64,000 nt of DNA from Siphonodentalium dalli. Lineage: Eukaryota > Mollusca > Scaphopoda > Gadilida > Siphonodentaliidae. The notes beneath the pieces were generated by a model. The model saw only the letters and a list, made by a program, of their open reading frames with translations, was not told the DNA's origin and searched no databases. Made by a program: the position numbers and the translations under genes. Where the stretch lies: contig CP136065.1 of NCBI GenBank assembly GCA_032622095.1, forward strand, positions 155,251,577 through 155,315,576, given 5' to 3'. This document shows, one piece after another, positions 34,946-45,735 of this stretch; within the stretch, counting starts at the first letter, position 1, and every line of letters starts with the position of its first letter.

Positions 34946-36116
34946 ATATTGAAGCAACCGCCTATTGTAACAAATCAAACATACAACACTATTAAAAGCA
35001 TGAATCAACAATAAAAATAGCCATCCACATTATACCCATGAAAATTTCCATTTAGGAGTTATGCACATAGTAACATAATATTACCCTGAAACTATCGTAA
35101 GCAACATATCTGGATATATTATTCCACCCGCCAACCATAAAACGACATAGATGTCGACCCACCAAAGGGTTAAACTTTCAGTATTCCTTATTGGTCCATT
35201 GACTAATGTATGACATTATTCTCTCTCCAAGTTGAGCTACAGTGTCATTGAATTAAATTAAATTATAACTTTATAAATGAACTCAATCTCCATTAACATG
35301 TTTGTTCTGATAATTCAAGTGTTAAATCATATGAGAACACTAATTTAGTGTATCGTGATATCTATCACATCATTGATCATCTATCACGATTTGTATCGTA
35401 ACATGACCAAGTGTATCATTGCAGCCCTACTAAAAGCTTTTGCAGAGCTCTGTCAGTCCCTGAGCTTAAATCGAGACCTGACTCCCCATCAAAAGTCATC
35501 TCTGCCCATTTCCTGCCCATACTGGTTAGGCCCTTGCACTTTTCTACATATTCACAATCCGTCATTAAATCAGGAGACTGACAAATATCAACCTATTAAT
35601 TTATATTTGGTATACGGATCTCACACCACAATATCTGGATCAAATTCAAAAATCAGATCTAAATTATGGTCCTTAGTTTCTATATTTTTAGCAAATTCAA
35701 GCCCATTAGCGCGATAACTTGAATAAATGTCAACATATTTCATTCATATTTGGAATATGGATCTTATACAACACAACAAAACCGGGTTTAAAACTTTAAA
35801 TTGTACAATTTATTTACCCGAGACAGTAGTTATGACCCTTAGTGTTGCTATTTATAAAGAAATTTTAAGAGCCTTAACGCGTTAACTCAAACAAATGCAA
35901 TCCAATTTGTTTTGCTACTTTTAAGATCTTTAAATCGATAACTTGAACAAAGGTCAACTGATTTGAAATTTCTTTTCTGACAGATTCTCTTAGACTTTTA
36001 GGTAAAAAAAAACTCACCATTGAAGGCTGACTTTAGTGCAAAATCCTAGTTCATTAGTTGCCAGTATAAGAACTTCATTTAGTGTCAGTAAATGACCCAT
36101 ACATGTATTTTTTCAG
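34946..36116 (+). other. 5' flank of FEM-1-like gene 1
   Basis: No repeat family member is evident in the last kilobase before the gene. It holds the uninterrupted target sites for three elements present in D2: TA at 35346-35347, TTAA at 35874-35877 and TTAA at 35930-35933. A 120-codon frame at 35355-35717 is split by a short substitution in the otherwise near-identical D2 copy, so it is unlikely to be coding. An untranslated first exon may lie here, but I cannot place it. Confidence 0.6.
36100..36116 (+). promoter_or_regulatory. Putative 3' splice site ahead of gene 1
   Basis: A T-rich tract ending TATTTTTTCAG lies 28 bases before the start codon; the last intron base would be 36116. The same arrangement precedes gene 2, so the open frame is probably the sole coding exon behind an untranslated first exon. 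Splicing is inferred only. Confidence 0.5.
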
Positions 36117-36144
36117 GATTGGTTTGTGACAATCTAAGCTGAAA

Positions 36145-38265
36145 ATGGACGTAATGATTCCGTTGAAAGAACGATTACTGAAAGCGTCAAATAATGGTGA
36201 CTATGAAGAAATTAAAAAGATGTTGGCAAAGAAGCAAAGGAGTGAGAGACAGGAAGTACTTAACAGTTTTGAGTACAAGTATTTCATGGAATCGTACAGA
36301 TGTGTTCTAAAATCCCCTCTGTTAATTGCTTGTGGTAAAGGAGACTTGGAGATGGTGAACCTCTTTTTAGATTTCTGTGGTGCAGAGGTGGAGCCACCTG
36401 TCAGGTATGACAAGAAAGGTAATCTCATTCGTCATCAAATAAGCCCTATGGTGGTGGCAGCTTCAAGACACAATCTCGAGATTCTTGAAACGCTCATAAA
36501 GCATGGTGGTAATCTCAATGGCCTTGCAAATGTGGAGAAAGTTCCCCTCTTAGCAATACTGGAGAAGCCCGCATCGCGTGCTTCGGCAGTGGAAACTATT
36601 GCTTATTTTGTGAAGCAGGAACATTTTAATGTTAACAGAAAAGACAATGCTGGCCGGACAGCATTAATGCTTTCGGCTGGACGTACAGATCAAATTGTAT
36701 TTAAAAGCCTTCTCCAATCAGGTGCTGATATTAACATCATGGACAAACAGGGACAATCTGCCATCCACTATGCGATTAAGGAATTAAGGTCCAGAACGGT
36801 GAAGCTTATTCTGAAAAATACATCATTTCGGGTAGAACTTGTCAAAGATACCTTGCTAACAACAACGGCTTTGGTGAACTCTGAATCTGAATCTGAAGTG
36901 ATAGATAAAAAGAAAAAAATAATGTCAATCATTACGGAGAATGTAGACTATGATTATGCAGCCATCATAAATGCGATGGAGCTACTTGGTGCAGTTGATA
37001 AAAAGATTGACATAATCAAAGAAGCTTTGCGTCGCAGATGTGAAGATTCAGAGAATCCCATTCTCAAATCAATTCCTGATCTGCCAAGAGATGTTTATGG
37101 ACATGTCCATGAACCGAGAAATATTATTGAGTTTGACTCATGGAAAAATAACTCTTCCGATGACCACAGCGAGGAAATACTTCATCTGCTAATACTGGAG
37201 CGTATTCTCGGGACTGCCAACTGTCTAACCATGTCTCGATTGAAGGATTTTGCCCGTGAAGTTTACTACGAAAATGATTTGCCGAGAGCGTTAAAAATAC
37301 TTGACCATACAATTATGCCATGTTTTGAGTCAGGTTTGATTCTCTCTACATATTACTTATTGAGGGTACTTGTGCGAGTGATGAAGTATATACATTATTG
37401 GTTAGAAGACAAGAAGGTTTTGCCAGCGAACATCACAAGAGTCCAATTATTTGAGGTACCTTTGAGGGTGCTCCATGGTTTTGCAACCACAGCTGAAAAG
37501 TTTCATGTCAATTCATCTAAACATAACTCTACTAAATGTGAGATCTGTGAATGTCATAAAGGTATCAGAGTGATTCGCTCTATTCTCCGTATCTTGGCGA
37601 TAACAATCGAGTTCAACGACCTGCTACAGAGTTCTGGATACCCTTCAGATTCATCGAAAGAAATTGCAAAAGTAGTCGTACGATTAAGCTTGTTGGGAGC
37701 TGGGTGTGGTAGTTTAGTTTTCCAGTCAGCCATCGATTGGACTAACACTGTATACTTTGAGGTGGAAGAGGACGAGGAAGAGGAGGATACCCATATAATA
37801 GCCATCCCAAACACAAATTTGTTGCAGTTTCTATTGGACAATGGATATCAATATATGTTGAATGAAACCGACTCTGAAGGAAACACGCCTTTGTTGTTTT
37901 TCGCTTGTCAATCTTATAACCTCATAGAAGGACCGCCTGACTCTGAATTTCGATGGTCTATCACAACACAAGACATGGATGAAGTATTGAGTTTTCTTTT
38001 GATGAAGGGTGCCCACCCAGATGCATGCAATGTTAAAGGTGCAACGTTTTATGATTATATTCCCTCAGAGTCCTCCCTCCACACTTATCGGAAGAAATTG
38101 TGTCTGCAATGCTTAGCAGCCAAAGCTGTTGTCTACCATGGTATAACATATCGTTCAATGTTACCAACAATTCAGAAGGACTTGGTTATTATGCATGACC
38201 CACAAAAAGAAATGGTTGGTCACGGTGTATATTTTCGTACTGCTCGTGAACTATCTCATCGCTGA
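36145..38265 (+). CDS. fem1: FEM-1-like ankyrin/VHL-box protein, copy 1
   Basis: 706 residues in one uninterrupted exon. Family knowledge: FEM1 proteins are substrate receptors of the CUL2 ubiquitin ligase; their N-terminal ankyrin repeats bind C-terminal degrons and the C-terminal VHL box binds Elongin B/C. Seen here: N-terminal ankyrin-type repeats at about 8-30, 55-82, 98-126, 169-198 and 202-230 (LLIACGKGDLEMV, GRTALMLSAG). The FEM1 middle region covers about 276-360, with AMELLGA and LERILGTAN matching the conserved ALELLGA and RERILGADN. A Ser/Glu linker (246-251), a Cys cluster (465, 468, 470) and an acidic run (539-548) follow. C-terminal repeats lie at about 554-630, then the VHL-box-like CLQCLAAKAVVYHG near 653-666. 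A 22-residue tail after the box is longer than in the FEM1 proteins I recall. Length is close to the family's roughly 620-670. The ATG is the first in frame after the splice-site sequence. Which FEM1 class it belongs to is not resolved. Confidence 0.9.
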   Translation: MDVMIPLKERLLKASNNGDYEEIKKMLAKKQRSERQEVLNSFEYKYFMESYRCVLKSPLLIACGKGDLEMVNLFLDFCGAEVEPPVRYDKKGNLIRHQISPMVVAASRHNLEILETLIKHGGNLNGLANVEKVPLLAILEKPASRASAVETIAYFVKQEHFNVNRKDNAGRTALMLSAGRTDQIVFKSLLQSGADINIMDKQGQSAIHYAIKELRSRTVKLILKNTSFRVELVKDTLLTTTALVNSESESEVIDKKKKIMSIITENVDYDYAAIINAMELLGAVDKKIDIIKEALRRRCEDSENPILKSIPDLPRDVYGHVHEPRNIIEFDSWKNNSSDDHSEEILHLLILERILGTANCLTMSRLKDFAREVYYENDLPRALKILDHTIMPCFESGLILSTYYLLRVLVRVMKYIHYWLEDKKVLPANITRVQLFEVPLRVLHGFATTAEKFHVNSSKHNSTKCEICECHKGIRVIRSILRILAITIEFNDLLQSSGYPSDSSKEIAKVVVRLSLLGAGCGSLVFQSAIDWTNTVYFEVEEDEEEEDTHIIAIPNTNLLQFLLDNGYQYMLNETDSEGNTPLLFFACQSYNLIEGPPDSEFRWSITTQDMDEVLSFLLMKGAHPDACNVKGATFYDYIPSESSLHTYRKKLCLQCLAAKAVVYHGITYRSMLPTIQKDLVIMHDPQKEMVGHGVYFRTARELSHR

Positions 38266-38455
38266 GTCGGTTGTTATTTCTCTCAAGAAGGTTTGTAAAA
38301 CCCAGAAGACTGAAAAAAAGTTTTGTTAAAAATTTTGTTTTTTATTTTGTTTGCATTTAGTTGTCTGCCAATTTAATGACTAGATTGGTGACAACCCATG
38401 AGCTATAAGAAAGTGAGAAGTCCTCTGCCGTATTGAGCTCTACTCTCAGGATCCA

Positions 38456-38461
38456 AATAAA
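38456..38461 (+). promoter_or_regulatory. Polyadenylation signal of gene 1
   Basis: AATAAA about 190 bases after the stop codon, conserved in the second copy, followed by a T-rich stretch. Consistent with a short 3' untranslated region. Confidence 0.6.
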
Positions 38462-38641
38462 ATCATACATGTATGAATATTATTTTTCTGTAAAAAAATT
38501 CCACCCTGTATGAACCTTATTTGGGAATGAATGTTTAATTCATCTTGATCACTGGTACACATATGAATCCTTATATGACCTTGTATGCAAAACTGTATGC
38601 CAATGCTTGGACAAATCATTTTTCTCTTCATTATACCCCCT

Positions 38642-40400
38642 TTTTAGCTCAACTTTACTTTGTAAAGTTTGAGCTATTGCCATGGCTTGGTATCCGTCGT
38701 GCGTGTGTGTGTATGTGTGTGCGTGATTTGTCAACAATTTCCTTTAGCACGGGCTACAGTTCGTACCTTTGGTCCGTTTATTATGAAATTTGTCATGGAT
38801 GTTGACATTGACATGTAGATGGGAACGAATCATTTTGGGGTCATTCTGAAGAAAAACATGGCCACCAGTGACCATCTTAGATTTCAAAATTCAATCCATT
38901 AGCACGGGCTACAGGCCGTACTGTTCGTCTTATTGTCATGAAATTTGTCATGGATGTTAATATTGACATGTAGATGGGAACGAGTAATTTTGGGGTCATT
39001 CGGCCAGAAAACATGGCCGCCGGCAGCCATCTTAGATTTTACTCTTCGTATGACTAAATCCTTTAGCACAGGCTACAGGCCGTACCTTTAGTCTGTTCAT
39101 CATGAAATTGGTCATGGCTGTTGAAATTGGAATGTAGATGGGAACGAGTCATTTTGGGGTCATTGGGCCAAAAAACATGGCCACCAGCAGCCATCTTGGA
39201 TTTTACTCTTTGTATGACTAAATCCTTTAGGAATCACTGAACTAAATGGTTTCCCATAGGCGACAGTGTTAACGTTTCGGCCAAATTCACTGAATTGAAG
39301 CCTGCAGGCCATACCAGTGATGTTTACCCAGCTAGATTGACACCAGTTGATCACGAAAATGCAAGAAAAATCATAGGTCATGTGTTTACTTTTTAAAATA
39401 AATCCCCAAGTGTACGACAGGGCTATCCCACAGCCAAATTTGATATGGAAAAACCCAGATCTACAACAGCTAGTTAAATACATTTCCCGCTCACAAAAAT
39501 CCGTTCCCCCATTCATTCACCAGTTTAAATTATTTAGATATTATGTACAAATCAAATAAACGCGATGTCATCCTTTAATAACGTGTCGCATGTATCAGGT
39601 GAAGGTCATTCTTCAGTTACCTTCACCTTTAGCATTCCACGGTGTACTCGCTCCCCGACTCTAGAACACATTTAGCTCCCTGATTCCTATAGCATGGGCT
39701 ACAGGTGGTACCTTAAGTCTGATCATCATAAAATTTGTCATGAATGTTAATAATGACATGTAGATGAGAACGAGTCATTTTGGGGTCATTCAGCCAATAA
39801 ACATTGCCGCAGCAGCCATCTTGGATTTTACTCTTTGTATGACTAAATCCTTTAGCATGGGCTACAGGTCGTACCTTTAGTCTGATCATCATAAAATTTG
39901 TCATGGCTGTTGAAATTGGAATGTAGATGGGAACGAATCATTTTGGGGTCATTCTGAAGAAAAACATGGCCGCCAGCGGCCATCTTGGATTTCAAAATTC
40001 AATCCATTAGCACGGGCTACAGGTCGTACTGTTCATCTGATCATCATGACATTTGTCGTGGGTGTTAATATTGATTTGTAGATGGGAACAAGTAATTTTG
40101 GGGTCTTTCGGCCAAAAAACATGGCCGCTGGCAGCCATCTTAGATTTTACTCTTTGTATGACTAAATCCTTTAGCACGGGCTACAGGTCGTACCTTTAGT
40201 CTGATCATCATAAAATTTGTCATGGCTGTTGAAATTGACATGTAGATGAGAACGAGTCATTTTGGGGTTATTCGGCATTAAAACATGGCTGCCAGCGGCC
40301 ATTTTGGATTCTACTCTTTGCATGACTAAAGCTATCAAATGTTTTTGAATTGTTGGAAAATATAGCCGCCAGCAACCATCTTAGATTTTACTTTTATATG
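38642..40400 (+). repeat. CATGGCCGCC minisatellite of D1, about eight units
   Basis: The 5' head is a hairpin AGCTCAACTTTACTTTGTAA...AGTTTGAGCT followed by a (GT)n-rich stretch. Units of 155-165 bp each contain TAGCACGGGCTACAGG, TCATGAAATTTGTCATGG, GACATGTAGATGGGAACG, ATTTTGGGGTCATTCGGCC and AACATGGCCGCC...GCCATCTTGGATTT. Two unit types alternate: one ends TTTTACTCTTTGTATGACTA, the other ATTTCAAAATTCAATCCA. A 430-bp foreign segment (39229-39660) interrupts it. Confidence 0.9.
39229..39660. repeat. Interspersed segment AGGAATCACTGAACTAAATG
   Basis: This segment recurs at 56844 and 59681, and in part at 54074. It carries CATAGGCGACAGTGTTAACG (a related word occurs in the hAT element near 22415), CCTGCAGGCCATACCAGTGA and CCTGATTCCTATAGCATGGG at the far side. 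A minus-strand frame of 97-118 codons runs through it, but the copies are too alike at nucleotide level to test coding. Origin unknown. Confidence 0.7.
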
Positions 40401-40502
40401 CATGTATATATATATCTTTTCATGTTGATAAACTAATATTAGACATTCAACTTTCCACATTCCTAATCACTCCATCGACAGTAACACATTAAATTATTCC
40501 CT

Positions 40503-41265
40503 TTCCAAGTTGAGCTACAGTGTCATTGACACTTTCATTTTTTTAAAGTGTGTGTGTCCGTCCGTACGTCTGTCCGATGTCTGTCGATGTCATAACTTGG
40601 AACAGTAGTGCTCGGATCTCAATGATATTTGGTACAGATGTTCACTGCTATGAGAACATTAAATAGAGGCCTCCATCGTTTTGTTCGGATTTTCCATTCT
40701 AGAGTTATTCATCTTTGTTTATCTTGAAATGTTGGATTTTTGGTCCGTCTGGTGTCTGTTCATGTCTTAACTTGAACAGTAGTGCTCGGATCTCAATGAA
40801 ATTTAGTATGGATGTTCACTATTATGAGGACATTAAATGGAGGATTCCATCGTTTTGTTCGGATTTTCCCATTCTAGAGTTATTCATCTTTGTTTATCTG
40901 GAAATGTCTGGTGTCTGTTCATGTCATAACTTCAACAGTTGTGCTGGGATCTCAATGAAATTTGGTATGGATGTTCACTACTATGAGGACATGCAATAGA
41001 GGGTTCCATTGTTTTGTTTGGCTTTTCCATTCTAGAGTTATTCATCTTTGTTTATCTAGAAATGTTGGCTTTTTGGTCCATCCGATTCATGTCTGTTCAT
41101 GTCATAACTTGAATAGTATTCCTCGGATCTCAATGAAATTTTCTATAGATGTTCACTATTATGGGGACATTCAATAGAGGATTCAATCGTTTTGTTCAAG
41201 TTTCCGTTCTAGAGTTATTCATTTTTTGTTTATATGAAAATGCTGATTTTTGGGTCCATCTGTCT
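40503..41265 (+). repeat. CCAAGTTGAGCTACAG-headed repeat, four units of about 171 bp
   Basis: Head CCAAGTTGAGCTACAGTGTC, then a TGTGTGTCCGTCCG stretch. Units carry CATAACTTGAACAGTAGTGC, TCGGATCTCAATGAAATTTG, GGATGTTCACTATTATGAGG, CATCGTTTTGTTCGG and TTCTAGAGTTATTCATCTTT. The architecture (hairpin-prone head, GT-rich tract, tandem units) parallels the CATGGCCGCC minisatellite although the sequence differs. Isolated copies of the head occur near 35227 and 48612. Confidence 0.85.
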
Positions 41266-41578
41266 GAGTATAGCAGTCATAAGTTATAGATATGCCCACA
41301 CTAGGCGGTAATGCCACAAGATTATTCTGGGAAAAGCAGGAAATAATCCACCCTTTATTATTATTTGGTACTGTACCTATTATTTGGATCCCGATAATAC
41401 CATTGGACACATTATGGTCTCCATAATTTGGCCAAAAAACTTTTGGAGTATGATAAAAATCAGTTGTGACAGACCCTAATTTAGTTGATGATCAATCACA
41501 GAAATTCCAAAAGCAAACAGTAGTCTTTGGAAACACTTAAGATTAATCTAGGGGTCTGAAGTCATATGAAATAGGCCT
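41266..41578. other. No gene; unique linker of D1
   Basis: Low-copy sequence that is also present in D2, where 95 bp (about 62163-62257) are additional. A TGACAATTA direct repeat at the edges of that piece suggests a deletion in D1 as well as an insertion in D2. Confidence 0.5.
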
Positions 41579-41758
41579 TGCAGAATTATGGGTAACTTTC
41601 GTGGATTTAGTCGGAAATATAGCTTGTTGCCATTCATCGGAAAGCTCTCACTGTGATCTTTCCGATGAATGGCAACAAGCCATATTTCTGACTAAATCCT
41701 GAAAAGTTACCTATAATTCTGCTGTGGTTAAGGAGTTGATTATTTAGGGCATTATTGT
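41579..41758. mobile_element. CAGTAATGCC MITE, left-truncated
   Basis: Begins inside the left arm at GCAGAATTATGGGTAACTT, passes the CTCACTGTGA centre and ends GGGCATTATTG before TA. The same truncation is found in D2 (62517-62688), so it predates the duplication. Confidence 0.8.
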
Positions 41759-41885
41759 ATTACAATCTGTCAGGCTCATCACAATATCAGCCTGTCAGTT
41801 CACATCTTCTGCCTGTCAGCAAAATATTACAGCAAGTACCTAACAGCTAGAAAGTATCATCATTATTCAAAGAAACTCATATGTA

Positions 41886-42090
41886 CAGTAATGCCCTAAG
41901 TAATCGACTCCTTAACCACAGCAGAATTATGCATAACTTTTCAGGATTTAGTCGGAAATACGGCTTGTTGCCATTCATAGTCAGCGTGAGCTTTCTGATG
42001 AATGGCAACAAGCCATATTTCCGACTAAATCCTGAAAAGTTACCCATAATTCTGCTATGGTTAAGGAGTCAATTATTTAGGGCATTACTG
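41886..42090. mobile_element. CAGTAATGCC palindromic MITE
   Basis: CAGTAATGCCCTAAGTAATC to GGGCATTACTG with TA at 41884-41885; the right TA is lost (CTGCAG). The centre CATAGTCAGCGTGAGC is changed relative to other copies. Also in D2 (62817-63021). Confidence 0.85.
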
Positions 42091-42255
42091 CAGCTGGGAA
42101 TTGCTCAATTATTCAAGGCTTAAGGCCAGTTATCAGCATGATGGGCATAAAAAACATCATGTATATTGTCATTGATTTACGTCATGTTTCTGGCCTTGTT
42201 ATTTTGTCCCCTACAAGCTAATCGGAGGGACTATAGAAATCACCGGTGACCATCT

Positions 42256-43543
42256 CACTGGAGGGAAACTGTTTCACCAGAATCGATTCTATCGCCCTTC
42301 CGGTTCCGTCTCTATCGAATTAAGTTCCGACTCTTTCGCGATTTCTAAAACATATTTTCAAAGTTTTGCCCGTTGTTTATAGACTGAATGTCAAAACAGA
42401 ATGTATTCTCCAATAACAATCGGCATATTATGTCTTTATACGTGTTTATTGATGACAGTAATGCAAAATCGGCTGCATGTTGTGCACAGTTAGAGACGTA
42501 GTGCATTTGGGTGCATTTCCCATGAAAATTAAGCAGCACTTTGATGCTCAGATTATCGGCCTTGTCTACTTTAAATTGGACTGAAACTTGTCAAGTTTTA
42601 TGGTTGAACATTAGATAATTATAATACAATACCTCCTGACGGTTCCTCGCCGTACACGTCCTTCAAATTACTGCCTCAAAAAGCAACAAAAGGTTCCGAT
42701 TCTATTGTGATGTTTATGTTCACGATCGGTTCTTTCGTTCCTGTTTACAGTACATTCATATTCGATCAGATTATTTGATTGTACATCTATAGTTGCCCAA
42801 TGACAATACATGGTCATATATGGTTTAAAATGTAGCCATAGTAAATCAATAGATGAGTTTTAGTGGTCCCAAACGATCATAGGTCAGATATTAAAGATGA
42901 TCGACCGATAAACTTTAATATCCAACCTATGATGCTTTGGGACTACTGAAAAACTCATATTGGTGTTGCTGTGAATATAGTTTAAACCATATATGGTAAT
43001 ATGGCAACTAGAAACACAAATGAACTATCTGGTCGAATATAATATTTCATTAAACGGGGGGCGAAAGAACCGATCGTGAACATAAAAATCACATTAGAAT
43101 CGGAACATTGCGTTGCTTCTTTTGATGGACTAATTTGAGGGTCTTTTACTGTGAGGAGCCATCGAGAGCTGTGCTGTAATCGTGTCCTGGTGTTCGATCA
43201 TACAAGAAGACATATTTCAGTCTAATTAAAAGGTAAAAAGGCTGATAAAAGGAGCATCAAAATGCTGCTTAATTTACAAAGGAAATGCACACAAACACAT
43301 TACTCTTCTAAGTGTGCAAAAAATAGCCGACTTCGCATTATTATCACCAATAATTACGCACAAAGACACAATCTAGCGATAGTTTTTGTAAAATACGTTC
43401 TGTTTTAACATTTAGTGTATAAATGGAGGTCAAAACTTTGAAAACATTAGTTTCAAGTCGCGAAAGAGACGGGACTTAATTCGATAGAGACGGAACCCGA
43501 TTGGCGATAGAATCGATTCTTGTGAAACAGTTTCCCCCCAGTG
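42256..43543. mobile_element. 1.29-kb foldback element present only in D1
   Basis: Essentially one long inverted repeat. The ends read CACTGGAGGGAAACTGTTTC and, reversed, CACTGGGGGGAAACTGTTTC, continuing through GAATCGATTCTATCGCC and CGTCTCTATCGAATTAAGT. Similarity persists inward (TTCACGATCGGTTCTTTCG, GGTTCCGATTCTA) to a centre near 42900. CATCT flanks both sides (42251-42255, 43544-43548), and D2 shows one uninterrupted CATCT at 63180-63184. A 5-bp duplication with CAC ends is known from Transib-like elements, but this is not enough to assign a superfamily. Non-coding. Confidence 0.9.
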
Positions 43544-43853
43544 CATCTGTCCGACCAGCCCAGATGGTTTCCGGATTATAAATTTAGTTTTAGTTATCAG
43601 ATTGTTTTCAAATTTAGTTTTAGTTATCTGATTGTTTTCAGTTTTGTATATGGATTACCAACTTGAAAATATAGGTGAAGTGTGGTCTGCCCATTTTTGC
43701 CAGAGTTATGGTCCTTGTTGACTCAGAATTTACTGACTATCTTGGTTTCCAAATTATAACTTCAGTTTTAGTTATCTCATTGTTTTCAAATTTGACATAC
43801 ATGGATTGCTCACATGCAAATATACAGGTCAAGTTCAAATTTGGGTTCTGTCC

Positions 43854-44004
43854 CAAGCCTTGAAATAGTGTGCCTGTCATTTGCAGAATGAGGTCCACAG
43901 AGGGTGAATTTGGTGATGCTAGCCCACTATGCGGGGTAGCATCACTAAATTCACACTCTGGGGACCTCATTCTGCAAATGACAGGCACACTATTTCAAGG
44001 CTTG
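43854..44004. repeat. GCAGAATGAG hairpin, copy 2 (single)
   Basis: A 151-bp near-perfect palindrome from CAAGCCTTGAAATAGTG to CACTATTTCAAGGCTTG with the inner stem GCAGAATGAGGTCC...GGACCTCATTCTGC. The loop region holds TAGCCCACTATGCGGGGTAG. In D2 the same locus has two hairpins. Confidence 0.9.
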
Positions 44005-44156
44005 TTCTGTCCACTCATTTTTACCGCAGTTATAACCCTTGTTGACATAGAATTTCCCAATTATTTTTGGTTTCCGAAAGATTAGTTTATAGACTTAGAA
44101 TTTACTGATTATTATGGTGTCTAATCAAATAATACAAGGTGTGTTAACATATATGT

Positions 44157-44609
44157 GACCCGCCATATCAAATCCAGTCGTAAGTCGGGATTTTTTTTAC
44201 CCTGTGCCAATGCATTCTTTTATATATGCGAGTCGACCATAGGTCGCCTCACATATATAAGAGAATGCATTGGCCTAACAATTTTTTACAATTATAATAC
44301 TTTTTTCTTGTATTCTTTAACAATTTTATAATTTCACCCATACAGAGCCCCAGACAAACATGATCAGACGACACTCTTCTATATGCTTCTATATATGTGT
44401 GGGGCTCCCTGCAGGGTAATGGATGTTTTTTATTTTATGTCCTAAAATTTGTAAGAAACATTTATTTTAAAAAAATGATAAAAAATTGTTAGGCCAATGC
44501 ATTCTCTTATATATGCGAGGCGACCTATGGTCGACTCGCATATATAATAGAATGCATTGGCACAGGGTAAAAAAATCCCGACTTACGACTGGATTTGATA
44601 TGGCCGGTC
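44157..44609. mobile_element. Double-hairpin element with GACCCGCCATATC ends
   Basis: Inverted ends GACCCGCCATATCAAATCC and, reversed, GACCGGCCATATCAAATCC. ATATATGT lies directly outside both (44149-44156, 44610-44617), consistent with an 8-bp target duplication, though the low-complexity word makes that less secure. Inside are two hairpins (44204-44275, 44492-44563), each GTGCCAATGCATTC...TATATATGCGAG around a GACCATAGGTC-type centre. The same hairpins occur in elements with other ends. The D2 copy starts at 63896. Confidence 0.85.
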
Positions 44610-44617
44610 ATATATGT

Positions 44618-45735
44618 AGACAGTTCATAGAATAGTTTTATTTAATTATTGTTTCCAGAATCAAATGATTCATTTCTAAAAAAAAAGAAAGCCACTAGTC
44701 AAATAAAGCCACCTTATTCAGGGGACATGTGGCATAGCAGCCATTTATTTATTGGTATCATTGTTTAAATTTTCCGACCATGTACGGCCATGCTCTTCAA
44801 ACTTTTCAATTAGACATAAATTTGGACTGACTCAAACAGCCTTGCCATGATAGATCCATCCATCTGTCTTCTAATTGCATAATCATTAATGTTTAACTTC
44901 GCTGTAATTCATTGTCAGATGCAGAAGCATATCGTCACTTTGGGCAAAATCCGATTTACACAAGCGCAAACACATTCCCGCCACTACTTCAGCATGTCAA
45001 AACATTGCACCTCTAGCTCAATCAGAACCTTGTTTTTTATCCCTGTTAAGACATTTTACTTTGACTTTCTTGGTGATCTACGATGAAAAAATAAAGACAT
45101 GTGTCCTTTTGATAGTAAAACATCTTATCTTGACAACAAATTCAATGAAATAATTCTGGCCAAAAGTCGTAACAACAATTTTTGCATTATTAATCGCAGC
45201 ATATTAGGTCGGTTAGGAATCAAGTTATATATTCTCCAAGGTTGTGTTTTGTCTCAATTATACATAAGTTACACTTTATAAACAACAGCCAAAGTAAAAC
45301 AAGTCAATGTTTGTCTCTTGAAAAATGGTTAAAATCAACTTGTATCCTTTTGACTGTAAGGCGATGATATGATGTGTCACTCGAGACTGGTATTTTGTTC
45401 ATTGGGACTTGCCTGTCTTGCCATCAAGTACATGTACATGGTCAGGAATCTCATTGTGTCAAGGAGGAATAAAATGGTCAATTTTGAAATTACTGAAAGA
45501 AACGAGTCAATTCATATAAAGGCCCTAGTGCAATGCAATGTTATGCCAACGAGCATATGACTAGTTATATTCCAAACACATTGATACCCCATAAGTGTCA
45601 AAATACTCTTGTAGGTTTGCCAAATATTCTTGCCAAAGTTTCCAATAGAAAAATTTCTCAAACAGAGTATTGCAACATAGTTCAGAATATAATTGGCCAT
45701 ATGTTCATCGCCACAACATTACTGTCCCCTGGGGC
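44618..45735. other. No gene recognised; possible retrocopied transcript body
   Basis: Contains only frames under 70 codons. It lies upstream of an AATAAA-poly(A) end at 46443-46475, so part of this stretch may be the body of a processed, non-coding retrocopy; the 5' limit cannot be set. Confidence 0.35.

Larger units (their letters stand above)
34180..44640 (+). repeat. Segmental duplication copy D1
   Basis: Collinear with 48110-64000. Order in both: GTGTTTATTACATGCCATCC block, CCACCCGCCAAC block, CTTTTGCAGAGCTCTGTCAG block, FEM-1-like gene, AGCTCAACTTTACTTTG-headed minisatellite, CCAAGTTGAGCTACAG-headed repeat, CAGTAATGCC MITEs, GCAGAATGAG hairpin, GACCCGCCATATC double-hairpin element. The gene offset between copies is 14,528 bp. 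D1 has the shorter minisatellite but carries a 1.29-kb foldback insertion that D2 lacks. Similarity is highest around the gene. Confidence 0.9.

Noticed and set aside
35355-35717. 120-codon frame upstream of gene 1
   Set aside because: The near-identical D2 sequence breaks it by a short replacement (CTGCCCATACTGG versus CTGTGATATACTGG), giving two shorter frames, whereas the real gene next door stays intact.
43737-44085. Frames on both strands with similar N-terminal peptides, also near 33 kb and 63.6 kb
   Set aside because: Translation of the GCAGAATGAG palindrome, not a conserved gene family.
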